Of a stretch of 64,000 nt of DNA, positions 14,232 to 24,731 are shown piece by piece. The notes beneath the pieces were generated by a model. The model saw only the letters and a list, made by a program, of their open reading frames with translations, made no database searches and had not been told where the DNA came from. This stretch comes from DATARH01 sp036268075 (GTDB lineage Bacteria; Pseudomonadota; Alphaproteobacteria; ATCC43930; CGMCC-115725). The position numbers and the translations under genes were made by a program. How positions within the stretch are numbered: position 1 is the stretch's first letter; the number at the start of each line of letters is the position of its first letter. The stretch is from contig DATAUV010000052.1 of NCBI GenBank assembly GCA_036268075.1, forward strand, positions 6,997-70,996, given 5' to 3'.

Positions 14232-15416
14232 CTACGCCTCGTTGACCAGATAATCCGCGGCGGCCTGGGTTCCGCCCTTGCCGTGCGGCACGCCGGCGAG
14301 GTCGAGCGCCATCTCGACCGTCGCGAGCGAGCCGAGGACGGTCGGCTCGTTGAGGTCGCCGAGATGGCCGATGCGGAAAAGCCGGCCCCGCAGAGGGCCG
14401 AGCCCGCCGCCCAGCGACACGTTGAAGCGGTCGAGCGCGATCGCGCGGAGCTTGTCGGCGTCGAAGCCCTCGGGCATCAGCACCGCCGTCACCGTGTCCG
14501 ACTGCGCGCCGGGGTCGGTCGAGAAGATCTCCGGCCCGTCATTCTGGCGCCAGGTGCGGACGGCGCGGCGGGTCGCCTCGGCGAGGCGGTGATGGCGCGC
14601 GAAGACGTTGTCGAGACCTTCTTCCTCAAGCAACTTCAAGGCTTCCTGCAGCCCGTAGAAGAAGTGGACCGGCACGGTGCCGTTCCAGTAGCCCTGTCCG
14701 GCGGCTTGCCCCAAGAGGCGCTGCCAGTCCCAGTAGACCCGCGGCAATTTGGCGAGGGCGCAGGCGGCGATCGCCTTGGCGCTGACCCCGGTAAAGGCCA
14801 TGCCGGTCGGCAGCATGAGCCCTTTTTGCGAGCCGACGACGGTGACGTCGACGCCCCACTCGTCCATGCGGAAATCGAACGAGCCGAGGGACGAGATCGT
14901 GTCGACGCAAAAGAGGGCCGGGTGCCGCGCCGCGTCGATCGCCTGGCGCATCGCCGCGATCGGGTGGGCGACCCCTGTGGAAGTCTCGTTATGGACGGCG
15001 AGGACGGCCTTGATCTCGTGGCCCTTGTCGTCGCCCAGCCGGGCTTCGAGCTTGGCCGGGTCGACCGGGCGGCGCCAATCGTTCTCCAGCGTCTCGACCT
15101 TGAGCCCGAACGCCTCGGCGCGAAGGCCCCAATTCATCGAAAAATAGCCGGTCTCGGTGACCAGCACCCGGTCGCCGGGCGAGAACAGGTTGACGAGCGC
15201 GGCCTCCCAGGCGCCGTGCCCGGTGGCGGCATAGCCAAGGATCGGCTGAGTGGTCTTGAAGACGCCCTGGAGGCCGGCGAAGCACTCGTCCGAGATCGCC
15301 TTGAACTCGGCGCTGTTGAAATCCATCGTGGCCCGGTTCATCGCCCGCAGGATGCGGTCTGGGATGTTCGTCGGCCCCGGGTTCATAAAGAAATGCCGGC
15401 CGCTCGTATTCGCCAT
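14232..15416 (-). CDS. Class V aminotransferase, serine/alanine-glyoxylate type
   Basis: The 394-residue PLP enzyme opens with FMNPGPTNIPDRILRAM, typical of the serine-glyoxylate/alanine-glyoxylate aminotransferase group. The PLP lysine is Lys198 in VGSQKGLMLPTG, and the cofactor-binding ATGHGAWEAAL segment (around residues 64-74) is intact. It probably moves an amino group from serine or alanine to glyoxylate, which would place it in glyoxylate and one-carbon metabolism. No serine-cycle genes are adjacent. The ATG at 15416 fits the family; earlier in-frame codons add unrelated sequence. Upstream lies a 311-base gene-free stretch. Confidence 0.88.
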   Translation of the reverse strand: MANTSGRHFFMNPGPTNIPDRILRAMNRATMDFNSAEFKAISDECFAGLQGVFKTTQPILGYAATGHGAWEAALVNLFSPGDRVLVTETGYFSMNWGLRAEAFGLKVETLENDWRRPVDPAKLEARLGDDKGHEIKAVLAVHNETSTGVAHPIAAMRQAIDAARHPALFCVDTISSLGSFDFRMDEWGVDVTVVGSQKGLMLPTGMAFTGVSAKAIAACALAKLPRVYWDWQRLLGQAAGQGYWNGTVPVHFFYGLQEALKLLEEEGLDNVFARHHRLAEATRRAVRTWRQNDGPEIFSTDPGAQSDTVTAVLMPEGFDADKLRAIALDRFNVSLGGGLGPLRGRLFRIGHLGDLNEPTVLGSLATVEMALDLAGVPHGKGGTQAAADYLVNEA

Positions 15417-15727
15417 CTCGGGTTGCCCTTGCTTCGCTATATCTCGCGCGGAATGACGGAGAAGATGGTGGCCGGCGGCGTCGAAACAACCGCCCGTTTC
15501 GTGGCGCGGCGACCGGTCGCGCCCGGCCTTTTCCAGCGCAGCTTTTGCTGCACAAAAAAGAAGGCAGGGCCCGAAGCCCTGCCAGCCTGCTCTTGCGCTT
15601 CTTCCACTCGGAGGCCAGAGCCTCCGGCTAAGTGCGTGCCTCCCTGAACCCGAGCCGGGCAGTGCCCGTAATTTTTGCTCTTGGCGCGATCTTACGCGGG
15701 GTCGCATAACCGGTCACGCTATTTCTT
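15417..15727. other. Gene-free stretch with hairpins and a terminator
   Basis: This 311-base gap lies between two minus-strand genes and holds no convincing coding frame. Next to the permease it contains a perfect hairpin CGGAGGC-CAGA-GCCTCCG (15609-15626) and the strong intrinsic terminator at 15554-15583. The part from 15584 to 15727 is either a long 3' untranslated region of the permease transcript or a separate small RNA. The remaining part (15417-15553) should hold the aminotransferase promoter; no clear boxes were seen. Confidence 0.6.
15554..15583 (-). terminator. Intrinsic terminator downstream of the purine permease
   Basis: On the minus strand GGCAGGGC, a TTCGG loop, GCCCTGCC, TTC and then six T residues form a textbook Rho-independent terminator. 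It lies about 145 bases after the permease stop codon. Confidence 0.9.
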
Positions 15728-17017
15728 TCAGAACCACCCATACTTGACGATGAAGAGCACGGCGAGGCCGAGCAGTGACGGGCTGACCTCGCGCCATCTT
15801 CCCGACAGGAGCTTCGCCGCGGCATACGCGATAAAACCGAAGGCGATGCCGTTGGCGATCGAAAAGGTCAGCGGCATCACCAGCGCGGTCACCATCGCCG
15901 GGGCGTATTCGGTGACGTCGTCCCAATCGAGCTCGCCGATGCCGCGCGCCATCAGGCAGGCGACAAAGAACAACGCCGGCGCGGTCGCGTAGACCGGAAC
16001 CGACTGCGCAAGCGGGGCGAAGAACAGCGTCAGCAGGAACAGCACGGCGACCGTGACGCCGACGAGCCCGGTGCGCCCGCCGGCGCGAATCCCGGCGGCG
16101 CTTTCGATATAGCTGGTGACGGTCGAGGTGCCGAGCAGCGCGCCGCCGATCGTCGCCGCCGAATCGGCGACCAGCACGCGGTGGAGGCGCGGGATCGTGC
16201 CGTCGGGCGCGATCAGCCCGGCGCGATAGGCGACGCCCACCAGCGTGCCGGTGTTGTCGAACAAATCGACGAACAGGAATACGAAGACGATCGTCGCGGC
16301 ACCGAGGTCGACGGCGCCGCGAAGGTCGAGCTTGAGAAAGGTCGGCGCGAGGCTCGGCGGGGCGCCGGCGATCCCGGCGAAGGGCGAGACCCGGAGGAAG
16401 ATGCCGGCGGCCGCCGTCGCCAGCACCGCGATCAGGATCGCGCCCGGCACCCGGCGGCGGTCGAGCGCGACCATGACCAGAAACCCGGCGGCGGCGAGCA
16501 GCGTCGTCGGCGCCTTGACGTTGCCGAGGGTGATGAGCGTCGCCGGGTCGGCCACGACGAACCCCGCATCCTCCAGCGCGATGACGCCGAGGAACAAGCC
16601 GATCCCCGCCGATATCGCGATCTTCTGCGACATCGGGATCGACCCGATCAGCCACGCCCGCACCGGCGTCACGCTGAGGACGAGGAAGAGGCACCCCGAG
16701 ATGAAGACCGCGCCGAGCGCGACCTCCCACGGGTAATGGAGGCCCTTCACCACCGTGAACGCGAAATAGGCGTTGAGCCCCATCCCCGGCGCCAGCGCCA
16801 GCGGATAGTTGGCGTAGAGCGCCATGATCAGCGTCGCGCCGGCCGAGGCGAGGCAGGTCGCGACAAAGACCGCGCCTTTGTCCATCCCCGCGTTCGCCAG
16901 GATCTGCGGGTTGACCAGGACAATGTACGACATCGTCAGAAACGTCGTGGCCCCGGCGACGATCTCGGTGCCGACACTGGTGCGGTTGCCGCTGAGGTCG
17001 AACAGGCGGTCGAGCAT
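15728..17017 (-). CDS. NCS2-family purine permease (AzgA-like)
   Basis: The 429-residue membrane protein has the AzgA-type nucleobase permease layout of many transmembrane helices. It opens MLDRLFDLSGNRTSVGTEI, has the substrate-site segment APGMGLNAYFAF, and contains the second conserved block LFVDLFDNTGTLVGVA and GTSTVTSYIESAAGI. It probably imports adenine, guanine or hypoxanthine by proton symport. The longer in-frame start lies in repeat sequence and was rejected. An intrinsic terminator lies downstream, and proS is divergent. Confidence 0.92.
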   Translation of the reverse strand: MLDRLFDLSGNRTSVGTEIVAGATTFLTMSYIVLVNPQILANAGMDKGAVFVATCLASAGATLIMALYANYPLALAPGMGLNAYFAFTVVKGLHYPWEVALGAVFISGCLFLVLSVTPVRAWLIGSIPMSQKIAISAGIGLFLGVIALEDAGFVVADPATLITLGNVKAPTTLLAAAGFLVMVALDRRRVPGAILIAVLATAAAGIFLRVSPFAGIAGAPPSLAPTFLKLDLRGAVDLGAATIVFVFLFVDLFDNTGTLVGVAYRAGLIAPDGTIPRLHRVLVADSAATIGGALLGTSTVTSYIESAAGIRAGGRTGLVGVTVAVLFLLTLFFAPLAQSVPVYATAPALFFVACLMARGIGELDWDDVTEYAPAMVTALVMPLTFSIANGIAFGFIAYAAAKLLSGRWREVSPSLLGLAVLFIVKYGWF

Positions 17018-17029
17018 GCGCGCCCCCGG

Positions 17030-17074
17030 GATCGCGGGCGTCCCACCCGCATGCGGCCGGGACGGCCGCGGTCC
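17030..17074. repeat. Diverged GCGGGCGTCCC-type repeat
   Basis: GATCGCGGGCGTCCCACCCG is followed by GCGGCCGGGACGGCCGCGG, in the gap between the divergent permease and proS genes. It falls just upstream of the permease start and is translated in the rejected longer frame. Confidence 0.7.
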
Positions 17075-17141
17075 AGTGCTTCGATAGACTCGCAAAGGCG
17101 TCTTGCCTAGAGTGCGCGCCCGTCGCCTGGGAAGCCCAACG

Positions 17142-18458
17142 ATGCGTCTCTCACAATATTTTTTGCCGCTCCTTCGCGAAAACCCGAGCGAGGCGCAGAT
17201 CGTCTCGCACCGGCTGATGCTGCGCGCCGGGATGATCCGGCAGTCGAGCGCCGGGATCTATTCCTGGCTGCCGCTGGGGAAGCGCGTCCTCGCCAAGGTC
17301 GAGCAGATCGTGCGCGAGGAGCAGGACCGCGCGGGCGCCCAAGAGATCCTGATGCCGACGATCCAGCCGGCCGAGTTGTGGCGCGAAAGCGGGCGGTACG
17401 ACGATTACGGCAAGGAGATGCTGCGCATCACCGACCGGCATGACCGCGAGATGCTGTACGGTCCGACCAACGAGGAACAGGTCACCGCGATCTTCCGCGA
17501 CGCGGTCAAAAGCTATCGCGACGTGCCGAAAAACCTCTACCACATCCAGTGGAAATTCCGTGACGAGGTGCGGCCGCGCTTTGGGGTGATGCGCGGGCGC
17601 GAGTTCCTGATGAAGGACGCCTACAGCTTCGACCTCGACATGGCCGGGGCCAAGCATTCCTACAACAAGATGTTTTTCGCCTATCTGCGCACCTTTGCGC
17701 GGATGGGGCTGAAGGCGATCCCGATGCGCGCCGATACCGGGCCGATCGGCGGCGACCTCAGCCACGAGTTCATCGTGCTCGCCGAGACCGGCGAATCCGG
17801 CGTCTTCTGCGACCGGGCCTGGCTGGAGACCGACATCCTCGGCGAGGACGTCGATTACGACAGCGACCTCGAAGCCCGGTTCAAGCACTGGACGCGGCAC
17901 TATGCGGCGACCGACGAGGTCCACGACGCGGCGGGTTGCCCGGTCCCGGCCGACCGGCTCGTCGCCGCGCGCGGTATCGAGGTCGGGCAGATCTTCTATT
18001 TCGGCAGCAAGTACTCGAAGCCGATGGGCGCGGTCGTGGCCGGCCCCAACGGCGAGGAGATCGCGCTGGAGATGGGGTCTTACGGGGTCGGCGTGTCGCG
18101 GCTCGTGGGTGCCTTGATCGAGGCCAATCACGACGACGGCGGCATCGTCTGGCCGGAAGCGGTCGCGCCGTTCCGCCTCGGCCTCGTCAACCTCCGCGCC
18201 GCCGACGAGAAGTGCCGGGCGGCGGCCGACGACCTCTACGCGAAACTGTCCGGCGCCGGCGTCGAGGTGCTCTACGACGACCGCGACGAATCCGCCGGCG
18301 CCAAATTCGCCGCGATGGATTTGATCGGCCTCCCCGACCAGGCGATCATCGGCCCCCGCGGCGTCGCCGCCGGCGCGATCGAGGTCAAGAACCGCCGCTC
18401 CGGCAAGCGGGAGGACATGCCGCTGGCGGGGTTCCTCGCGCGGTTTGCCGGGAAGTGA
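17142..18458 (+). CDS. proS: Proline-tRNA ligase
   Basis: This 438-residue class II aminoacyl-tRNA synthetase is of the short alphaproteobacterial type lacking the inserted editing domain. It starts MRLSQYFLPLLRENP. The class II motifs are visible as the GIYSWLPLGKRV region, the FRDEVRPRFGVMRGREFLMKD region (motif 2) and the EMGSYGVGVSRL region (motif 3). A C-terminal anticodon-binding domain follows (LRAADEKCRAAADDLY). It is the first gene of a proS-lolC-lolD cluster. Confidence 0.97.
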   Translation: MRLSQYFLPLLRENPSEAQIVSHRLMLRAGMIRQSSAGIYSWLPLGKRVLAKVEQIVREEQDRAGAQEILMPTIQPAELWRESGRYDDYGKEMLRITDRHDREMLYGPTNEEQVTAIFRDAVKSYRDVPKNLYHIQWKFRDEVRPRFGVMRGREFLMKDAYSFDLDMAGAKHSYNKMFFAYLRTFARMGLKAIPMRADTGPIGGDLSHEFIVLAETGESGVFCDRAWLETDILGEDVDYDSDLEARFKHWTRHYAATDEVHDAAGCPVPADRLVAARGIEVGQIFYFGSKYSKPMGAVVAGPNGEEIALEMGSYGVGVSRLVGALIEANHDDGGIVWPEAVAPFRLGLVNLRAADEKCRAAADDLYAKLSGAGVEVLYDDRDESAGAKFAAMDLIGLPDQAIIGPRGVAAGAIEVKNRRSGKREDMPLAGFLARFAGK

Positions 18459-18486
18459 CGAGACGCCGCGCTTCCGGGAAGGCACG

Positions 18487-19730
18487 ATGATCTTCGGCAA
18501 GTTCGAGCGGATGGTGGCGTTCCGCTATTTGCGGCCGCGGCGGCAGGAGGGGTTTGTCTCGGTCATCGCGATCTTTTCGCTGCTCGGGATCATGCTCGGC
18601 GTCGCGACGCTGATCATCGTCATGTCGGTGATGAACGGGTTCCGCATCGAGTTCGTCAGCCGCATCCTCGGGCTCAACGGGCATCTCGCGGTGTACGGGC
18701 AGGGTGCGTCGCTGACCGATTTCGACGCGATGGCGGCCAAGGTTCGCGCGGTGCCCGGCGTCGTCAGCGCGACGCCGCTCATCGAGGCGCAGTCGCTGGC
18801 GACGACCGATGCCGGCGGCGCGGCGGGGGTGGTCGTGCGCGGGATCAGGCCCGACGACATTCGCGGCCGGCCGCTCATCGCCGAACACATCGTTGCCGGC
18901 TCGCTCGCCGAGTTCCACGACGACCAGATCGCGGTCGGCGACAGGCTGGCAAAGCGGTTGGGGGTCGGGGTCGGCGGGCTGTTGACCGTCGTGTCGCCCC
19001 AAGGCGAGGCGACCGCGTTCGGCACCGTGCCGCGGATGAAAACCTATAAGATCGCCGCGCTGTTCGATGTCGGTTTCTATGAATACGACAACAATTTCAT
19101 CTACGTCCCGCTCGACGCCGCGCAGCTTTTCTATCGCCTGAAAGACGCGGTCAGCTATCTCGAAGTCTTTGTCGCGGATGCCGACGACGCCGCGCGCGAG
19201 GGACGGATGATCTCGGCCGCGCTCGGCGGCAACGTGCGCATCCTCGACTGGCAGCGGTCGAATTCCAGCATCGTCGCCGCGCTCGACATCCAGCGCGACG
19301 TGATGTTCCTGATCCTGACGCTCATCATCGTCGTCGCCGCGTTCAACATCATCTCGGGCATGACGATGGTGGTGAAGGACAAGGGCCGCGACATCGCCAT
19401 CCTGCGGACGATGGGCGCCTCGCGCGGGATGATCCTCAGGATATTCATGATGAGCGGGGCGAGCATCGGCGTCGCCGGGACGCTGGCCGGGTTCGCGCTC
19501 GGCCTCGCCTTCACCCGCAACATCGAGGCGATCCGGCAATTCGTGCAGGACGTATTGCACATGAACGTGTTCGCCGCCGAGATCTACTACTTCACCCGCA
19601 TCCCGGCGAAGATCGTCGCCGGGCAGGTGGCGACGGTCGTGGTGATGGCGCTGGTGCTGTCGTTTCTCGCGACGCTCTACCCGGCGTGGCGGGCGGCGCG
19701 ACTCGATCCGGTCGAGGGGCTGCGTTACGA

Positions 19731-19734
<4 letters not shown>
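18487..19734 (+). CDS. lolC: Lipoprotein-releasing ABC permease LolC/LolE
   Basis: The 415-residue inner-membrane protein has one N-terminal helix (SVIAIFSLLGIMLGVATLIIV), a large periplasmic domain, and three C-terminal helices starting about residue 275. The coupling segment KGRDIAILRTMGAS contacts the ATPase. With LolD it extracts outer-membrane lipoproteins and hands them to LolA. Only one permease gene is present, as in systems where one LolC/E-type protein forms a homodimer. The start ATG at 18487 follows proS by 28 bases. It overlaps lolD by four bases. Confidence 0.95.
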
Positions 19735-20408
<674 letters not shown>

Positions 20409-20668
20409 CAGCACGTCGCCATGCTGCTCACCGATTTCATCGGCACGGTTGCATCGTCGGAGCCGGAGCTTGATGGCCTCGAGGAGTAAGGGTAGGGCCA
20501 CGATCTAGCGATTCGTGCATCATTGAGTACATCTAAGGGTCCTGAAGGATCAAAATCACGGCTTTTGCGAGGCCTTGGCATCGACGCCTAACTCCTCAAG
20601 TGGCACAGCGATACAATGCGAACCGCAATCAACTTTTTGACCAGCCTTTTGTCGGGTCGAGGTGTCAC

Positions 20669-21154
20669 ATGAATCAGGTGACGGAAGATCGAATTAAAGC
20701 AGCTTTTTCCGGATTCCAGGCGGCACAGCGCGAAGCAGAAGCCTCTGTACAACGCCTACGCGAGGTCAGAGCAGTCAAGCGACGGGAATTTGAAGAGATG
20801 ATTGATAATATCATTTTGCCAGCGTTGGAGAATGTTGCAAATACGATTAGAGCATTAGGGTACCCTGCTGACGCGAAACGCTCCGACAGGGTTTATGGCC
20901 CAAGCTGTTCGCTGCAGTTTCATGTTATTTTCCCACCTATACCTGAATACCTGACGCCGTTCGAGTTCGTTGTCGAGTGGGGATTTAAGGATTGCGTCTC
21001 AATGATTTCCTCGAATGAAAGGAACATTCATTTTGAGAGCCGGGTAGAAAATGTTCCCGAAGTGGGAACGATTACATCTGAATGGATCGAGAAGAATGCC
21101 GCAAATTTTGTTGAGAGGGTGCTGTCGGAACAAAGCCGAAAACGCGCACAGTGA
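20669..21154 (+). CDS. Hypothetical protein in a low-GC insert
   Basis: I do not recognise this 161-residue protein. An N-terminal helical segment rich in Ala, Glu and Arg (about residues 8-40, probably coiled coil) precedes a globular part. That part has FHVIFPPIPEYLTPFEFVVEWGF and ends ANFVERVLSEQ. There is no signal peptide or membrane segment. Base composition is clearly AT-richer than the surroundings, and codon use includes many A/T-ending codons, suggesting recent acquisition. It sits alone between lolD and dnaE with a 260-base gap upstream. The ATG at 20669 is preferred; an in-frame start at 20600 would add 23 residues. Confidence 0.62.
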   Translation: MNQVTEDRIKAAFSGFQAAQREAEASVQRLREVRAVKRREFEEMIDNIILPALENVANTIRALGYPADAKRSDRVYGPSCSLQFHVIFPPIPEYLTPFEFVVEWGFKDCVSMISSNERNIHFESRVENVPEVGTITSEWIEKNAANFVERVLSEQSRKRAQ

Positions 21155-21227
21155 CCCGTAAGTAGCCCATGACCATTTGAGTTGTGCAGCGGGACCCATT
21201 CTTGGTAGCTGATCAATAGAGAAAGCC

Positions 21228-24200
21228 ATGCCCCTCGCCGATTTCATCCATCTGCGCGTCCACACCGCCTATTCGCTGTCCCAGGGGGCGATCAAGGTCA
21301 AGGAGCTGGTGGGGCTCTGCAAGGCGAACAAGATGCCGGCGGTGGCGATCACCGATACCGGCAACCTGTTCGGCGCGCTCGAATTCGCGACTCTCTGCGC
21401 CGAGGCGGGGGTCCAGCCGATCATCGGGTGCGAGATCGCGCTGGCGCCCCGCGAGGGCGGCGAGGGCGCGCGCAACACGCGCGGGCCGAGCGAGCCGGAG
21501 CGGCTGGTGCTTCTGGTGCAGAGTGAGACAGGCTACCGCAACCTCTTGCAGTTGGTGACGCATTCCTATCTCGGCGGCGAGGCGACGGCTGACCCGGCGG
21601 TGACGCTCGACGAGTTGGCCGCGGCGAGCGAAGGACTGCTTTGCGTCGGCGGTGGCGCCACGGGACCGCTCGGGCGGCTGGTCGCCGAGGGGCAGGACGA
21701 GGCCTCGGAGGCACTGGCGCTCGCGCTCAAGGCGGCATTTCCGGGCCGGCTCTATATCGAGCTGAGCCGGCACGGCATGCCGGACGAGGTGCGGGCCGAG
21801 GCCGGGCTGATCGACCTCGCCTACCGGCACGATTTGCCGCTGGTCGCGACCAACGACTGTCATTTCCCCACGCGCGATTACTATGAGGCGCACGATGCGC
21901 TGTTGTGCATCGCGCAGGGCACGGTCGTGGCGGACAGCAACCGCCGGCGGCTGACACAAGATCATTTCTTCCGCCCGGCGGCGGAGATGCGGCAGCTTTT
22001 CGCCGATCTGCCCGAGGCCTGCGACAACACGCTGACGATCGCGCGCCGCTGCGCCTACATCCCGCAGGCGCGGAAGCCGATCCTGCCGGCGTTCCCGACC
22101 GTGGATGGGATGGACGAAGAGGGCACGCTGCGCGACGCGGCGCAGAACGGGCTCGCGGCCCGGCTCGCGGCGGCCGGCGTCGCGGAAGAAGCCTGCGTTC
22201 CCTATCGCGAGCGGCTCGAATTCGAACTCAAAGTCATCATCTCGATGGGGTTCGCCGGATACTTCCTGATCGTCGCCGACTTCATCCAATGGGCGAAGCG
22301 GCAGGGCATTCCGGTCGGGCCGGGGCGGGGCTCGGGGGCCGGGTCGGTCGTCGCCTGGGCATTGACGATCACCGATGTCGACCCGCTGCGCTTCAACCTT
22401 ATCTTCGAGCGGTTCCTCAACCCCGAGCGCGTGTCGATGCCGGATTTCGACGTCGATTTTTGCCAGGAGCGGCGTGACGAGGTGATCCGCTACGTCCAGC
22501 AGAAATATGGCCGCGATCGGGTCGCGCAGATCATCACGTTCGGAAAATTGCAGGCGCGCGCGGTGCTGCGCGACGTGGGCCGCGTGCTCGGCATGCCGTA
22601 CGGCCAGATCGACCGGCTGTGCAAGCTGGTGCCGAACAACCCGGCGCATCCTGTGACGCTGGGGGAGGCCATCGCCGGCGAGCCGCTGTTGCAGCAGCAG
22701 CGCGACGAGGACGAGCAGGTCGGGCGGCTGATCGCGATCGCGCTCAAGCTGGAGGGGCTCTACCGCCACGCCTCGACCCATGCCGCCGGCGTCGTCATCG
22801 GCGACCGCCCGCTGTCGGAGCTGGTGCCGCTCTACCGCGACCCGCGCTCGGACATGCCGGTGACGCAGTTCAACATGAAATGGGTCGAGCTCGCCGGCCT
22901 CGTCAAATTCGACTTCCTCGGGCTCAAGACACTCGATGTATTGGAAAAAGCCGTCGAGCTGATCGCGGCGCGCGGGGTCGATCTCGACCTCAATCGGCTG
23001 CCGCTCGACGACGAGAGGACTTATGCCCTCATCGCCCGCGGCGACACCTCGGGCGTGTTCCAGCTTGAAAGCACGGGGATGCGCGACAGCCTGCGCAAGC
23101 TGAAGCCGAACCGGTTCGAAGACATCATCGCGATGAACGCGCTCTATCGGCCCGGACCGATGGACAGCATCCCCAACTACATCAGGTGCAAGAACGGCGA
23201 GGAAAAGGTCCACTATCCGCACCCGATGCTGGAGCCGATCCTGAAGGACACGTTCGGCGTGTTCACCTATCAGGAACAGGTGATGCAGGCGGCCCAGCTC
23301 ATGGCCGATTACAGCCTCGGCGGCGCCGATCTGCTGCGCCGCGCGATGGGCAAGAAGATCAAGAGCGAGATGGTGGCGCAGCGGGCGAATTTCGTGACGG
23401 GCGCGGGGAAGAAGGGTATCGACGACCAGAAGGCGAATTTCGTCTTCGACCTGATGGAGAAATTTTCCGGCTACGGGTTCAACAAATCGCACTCGGCGCC
23501 GTACGCGCTCGTCGCCTACCAGACGGCATATCTGAAGGCGAACCATCCGGTCGAGTTTCTCGCCGCGTCGATGACGCTCGACCTGGGCAACACCGACAAG
23601 CTCAACCAGCTCCGCCAGGAAGCCGACCGGCTCGGCATCAAGCTGCTGCCGCCCGACATCAACCGCTCGGGCGCCGAATTCACCGTCGAGCCCGACCCGA
23701 AGACCGAAAAGCCGGCGATCCGCTACGCGCTGGCGGCGGTCAAGGGCGTCGGCGCCCAGGCGATGAGCGACCTCGTGCGCGAGCGCGACGCCAACGGCCG
23801 GTTCAAGGATCTGTTCGATTTCTCACGCCGGCTCGACGCCCGCAGCTTCAACCGCCGGCAATTCGAGAACCTGGCCAAGGCCGGCGCATTCGAATGCCTC
23901 AACCCTAACCGGGCGCAAACTTTTGCCGCCGCCGAGACGCTGCTGCGCCAGGCGAGCCGCGCCGCGGAGGAGCGCGACAGCCGCCAGGAAAGCCTGTTCG
24001 GCGGGGTCGACAGCGGTTTCGCGGCGCGGCCGTCACTGCCGGTGGTCGCCGATTGGCCGCCGGTCGAGCGGCTGCAATTCGAGTTCGACGCGATCGGCTT
24101 CTACCTGTCTAGCCACCCGCTCGACCCCTACGGCAAGAGCCTCGAACGCGCTGGCGTCCTGCGCTACGGCGATCTGCCGGCGGCGCTCGCGGCGGGCGGG

Positions 24201-24683
24201 TCGTCCCGGTTCCGCCTCGCCGGCATCGTCGTCGGCAAGCGCGAGCGCACCTCGGCGCGCGGCAACCGCTATGCCTTCGTCCAGCTCTCCGACACCACCG
24301 GCATGTTCGAGGTGACGATCTTCTCCGAGGTGCTGAGCGGCACGCGGCAGCTCCTCGACGGCAGCCAGCCGCTGATCATGACCGTCGACGTGCGTCACGA
24401 CGACGAGAGTCTCAGATTGACCGTGCAAAAGATCGAGCCGCTGGACACGGTCGTCGCCAACGCGGTCGCCGGCCTCAGGATTTTCGTCGGCGAGGCCGGT
24501 GCGCTCCCGCGCCTCAAGACCCTGTTCGGTCCCGAGCAGAGCGGGCGCGGCCGCGTCACCCTGGTGCTCGACCTGCCGAGGAGCGAGGTCGAGATCACGC
24601 TTCCCGGCGGCTTCCGCGTCGACCCCCGTTTCCGGGCTGCGGTGAAGTCGCTCCCCGGGGTGGTCGACGTGCACGATATTTAG
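21228..24683 (+). CDS. dnaE: DNA polymerase III alpha subunit
   Basis: The 1151-residue replicative polymerase has an N-terminal PHP domain (FIHLRVHTAYSLSQGAIK onward), a palm domain with the catalytic acidic motif PDFDVDF (about residues 404-410) and the conserved GPGRGSGAGSVVAW loop. A finger domain, a helix-hairpin-helix region, and an OB domain near residue 1005 (FRLAGIVVGKRERTSARG) follow. The second PHP histidine position differs from the strict HxH pattern, so PHP metal binding may be partial. It is complete and is the sole polymerase gene in the window. Confidence 0.97.
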   Translation: MPLADFIHLRVHTAYSLSQGAIKVKELVGLCKANKMPAVAITDTGNLFGALEFATLCAEAGVQPIIGCEIALAPREGGEGARNTRGPSEPERLVLLVQSETGYRNLLQLVTHSYLGGEATADPAVTLDELAAASEGLLCVGGGATGPLGRLVAEGQDEASEALALALKAAFPGRLYIELSRHGMPDEVRAEAGLIDLAYRHDLPLVATNDCHFPTRDYYEAHDALLCIAQGTVVADSNRRRLTQDHFFRPAAEMRQLFADLPEACDNTLTIARRCAYIPQARKPILPAFPTVDGMDEEGTLRDAAQNGLAARLAAAGVAEEACVPYRERLEFELKVIISMGFAGYFLIVADFIQWAKRQGIPVGPGRGSGAGSVVAWALTITDVDPLRFNLIFERFLNPERVSMPDFDVDFCQERRDEVIRYVQQKYGRDRVAQIITFGKLQARAVLRDVGRVLGMPYGQIDRLCKLVPNNPAHPVTLGEAIAGEPLLQQQRDEDEQVGRLIAIALKLEGLYRHASTHAAGVVIGDRPLSELVPLYRDPRSDMPVTQFNMKWVELAGLVKFDFLGLKTLDVLEKAVELIAARGVDLDLNRLPLDDERTYALIARGDTSGVFQLESTGMRDSLRKLKPNRFEDIIAMNALYRPGPMDSIPNYIRCKNGEEKVHYPHPMLEPILKDTFGVFTYQEQVMQAAQLMADYSLGGADLLRRAMGKKIKSEMVAQRANFVTGAGKKGIDDQKANFVFDLMEKFSGYGFNKSHSAPYALVAYQTAYLKANHPVEFLAASMTLDLGNTDKLNQLRQEADRLGIKLLPPDINRSGAEFTVEPDPKTEKPAIRYALAAVKGVGAQAMSDLVRERDANGRFKDLFDFSRRLDARSFNRRQFENLAKAGAFECLNPNRAQTFAAAETLLRQASRAAEERDSRQESLFGGVDSGFAARPSLPVVADWPPVERLQFEFDAIGFYLSSHPLDPYGKSLERAGVLRYGDLPAALAAGGSSRFRLAGIVVGKRERTSARGNRYAFVQLSDTTGMFEVTIFSEVLSGTRQLLDGSQPLIMTVDVRHDDESLRLTVQKIEPLDTVVANAVAGLRIFVGEAGALPRLKTLFGPEQSGRGRVTLVLDLPRSEVEITLPGGFRVDPRFRAAVKSLPGVVDVHDI

Positions 24684-24731
24684 GGGACGATCCTCCCGGT
24701 ACTGGGCAATCCGCCGGTCAACGGTTATGTT

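Noticed and set aside
20421..20489. 22-codon frame just after lolD
   Set aside because: Too short and without a ribosome binding site to call as a gene; mentioned only as a possible remnant.
21228..22000. DnaE PHP domain as an active exonuclease
   Set aside because: The usual HxH metal motif is not clearly intact (HLRVHTAYS), and activity cannot be judged by eye.
21213..23546. Very long open frame (777 codons) antisense to dnaE
   Set aside because: It is a shadow of the high-GC dnaE frame; the peptide is rich in Arg, Asp, Leu and His with no domain pattern, and dnaE itself is unambiguous.
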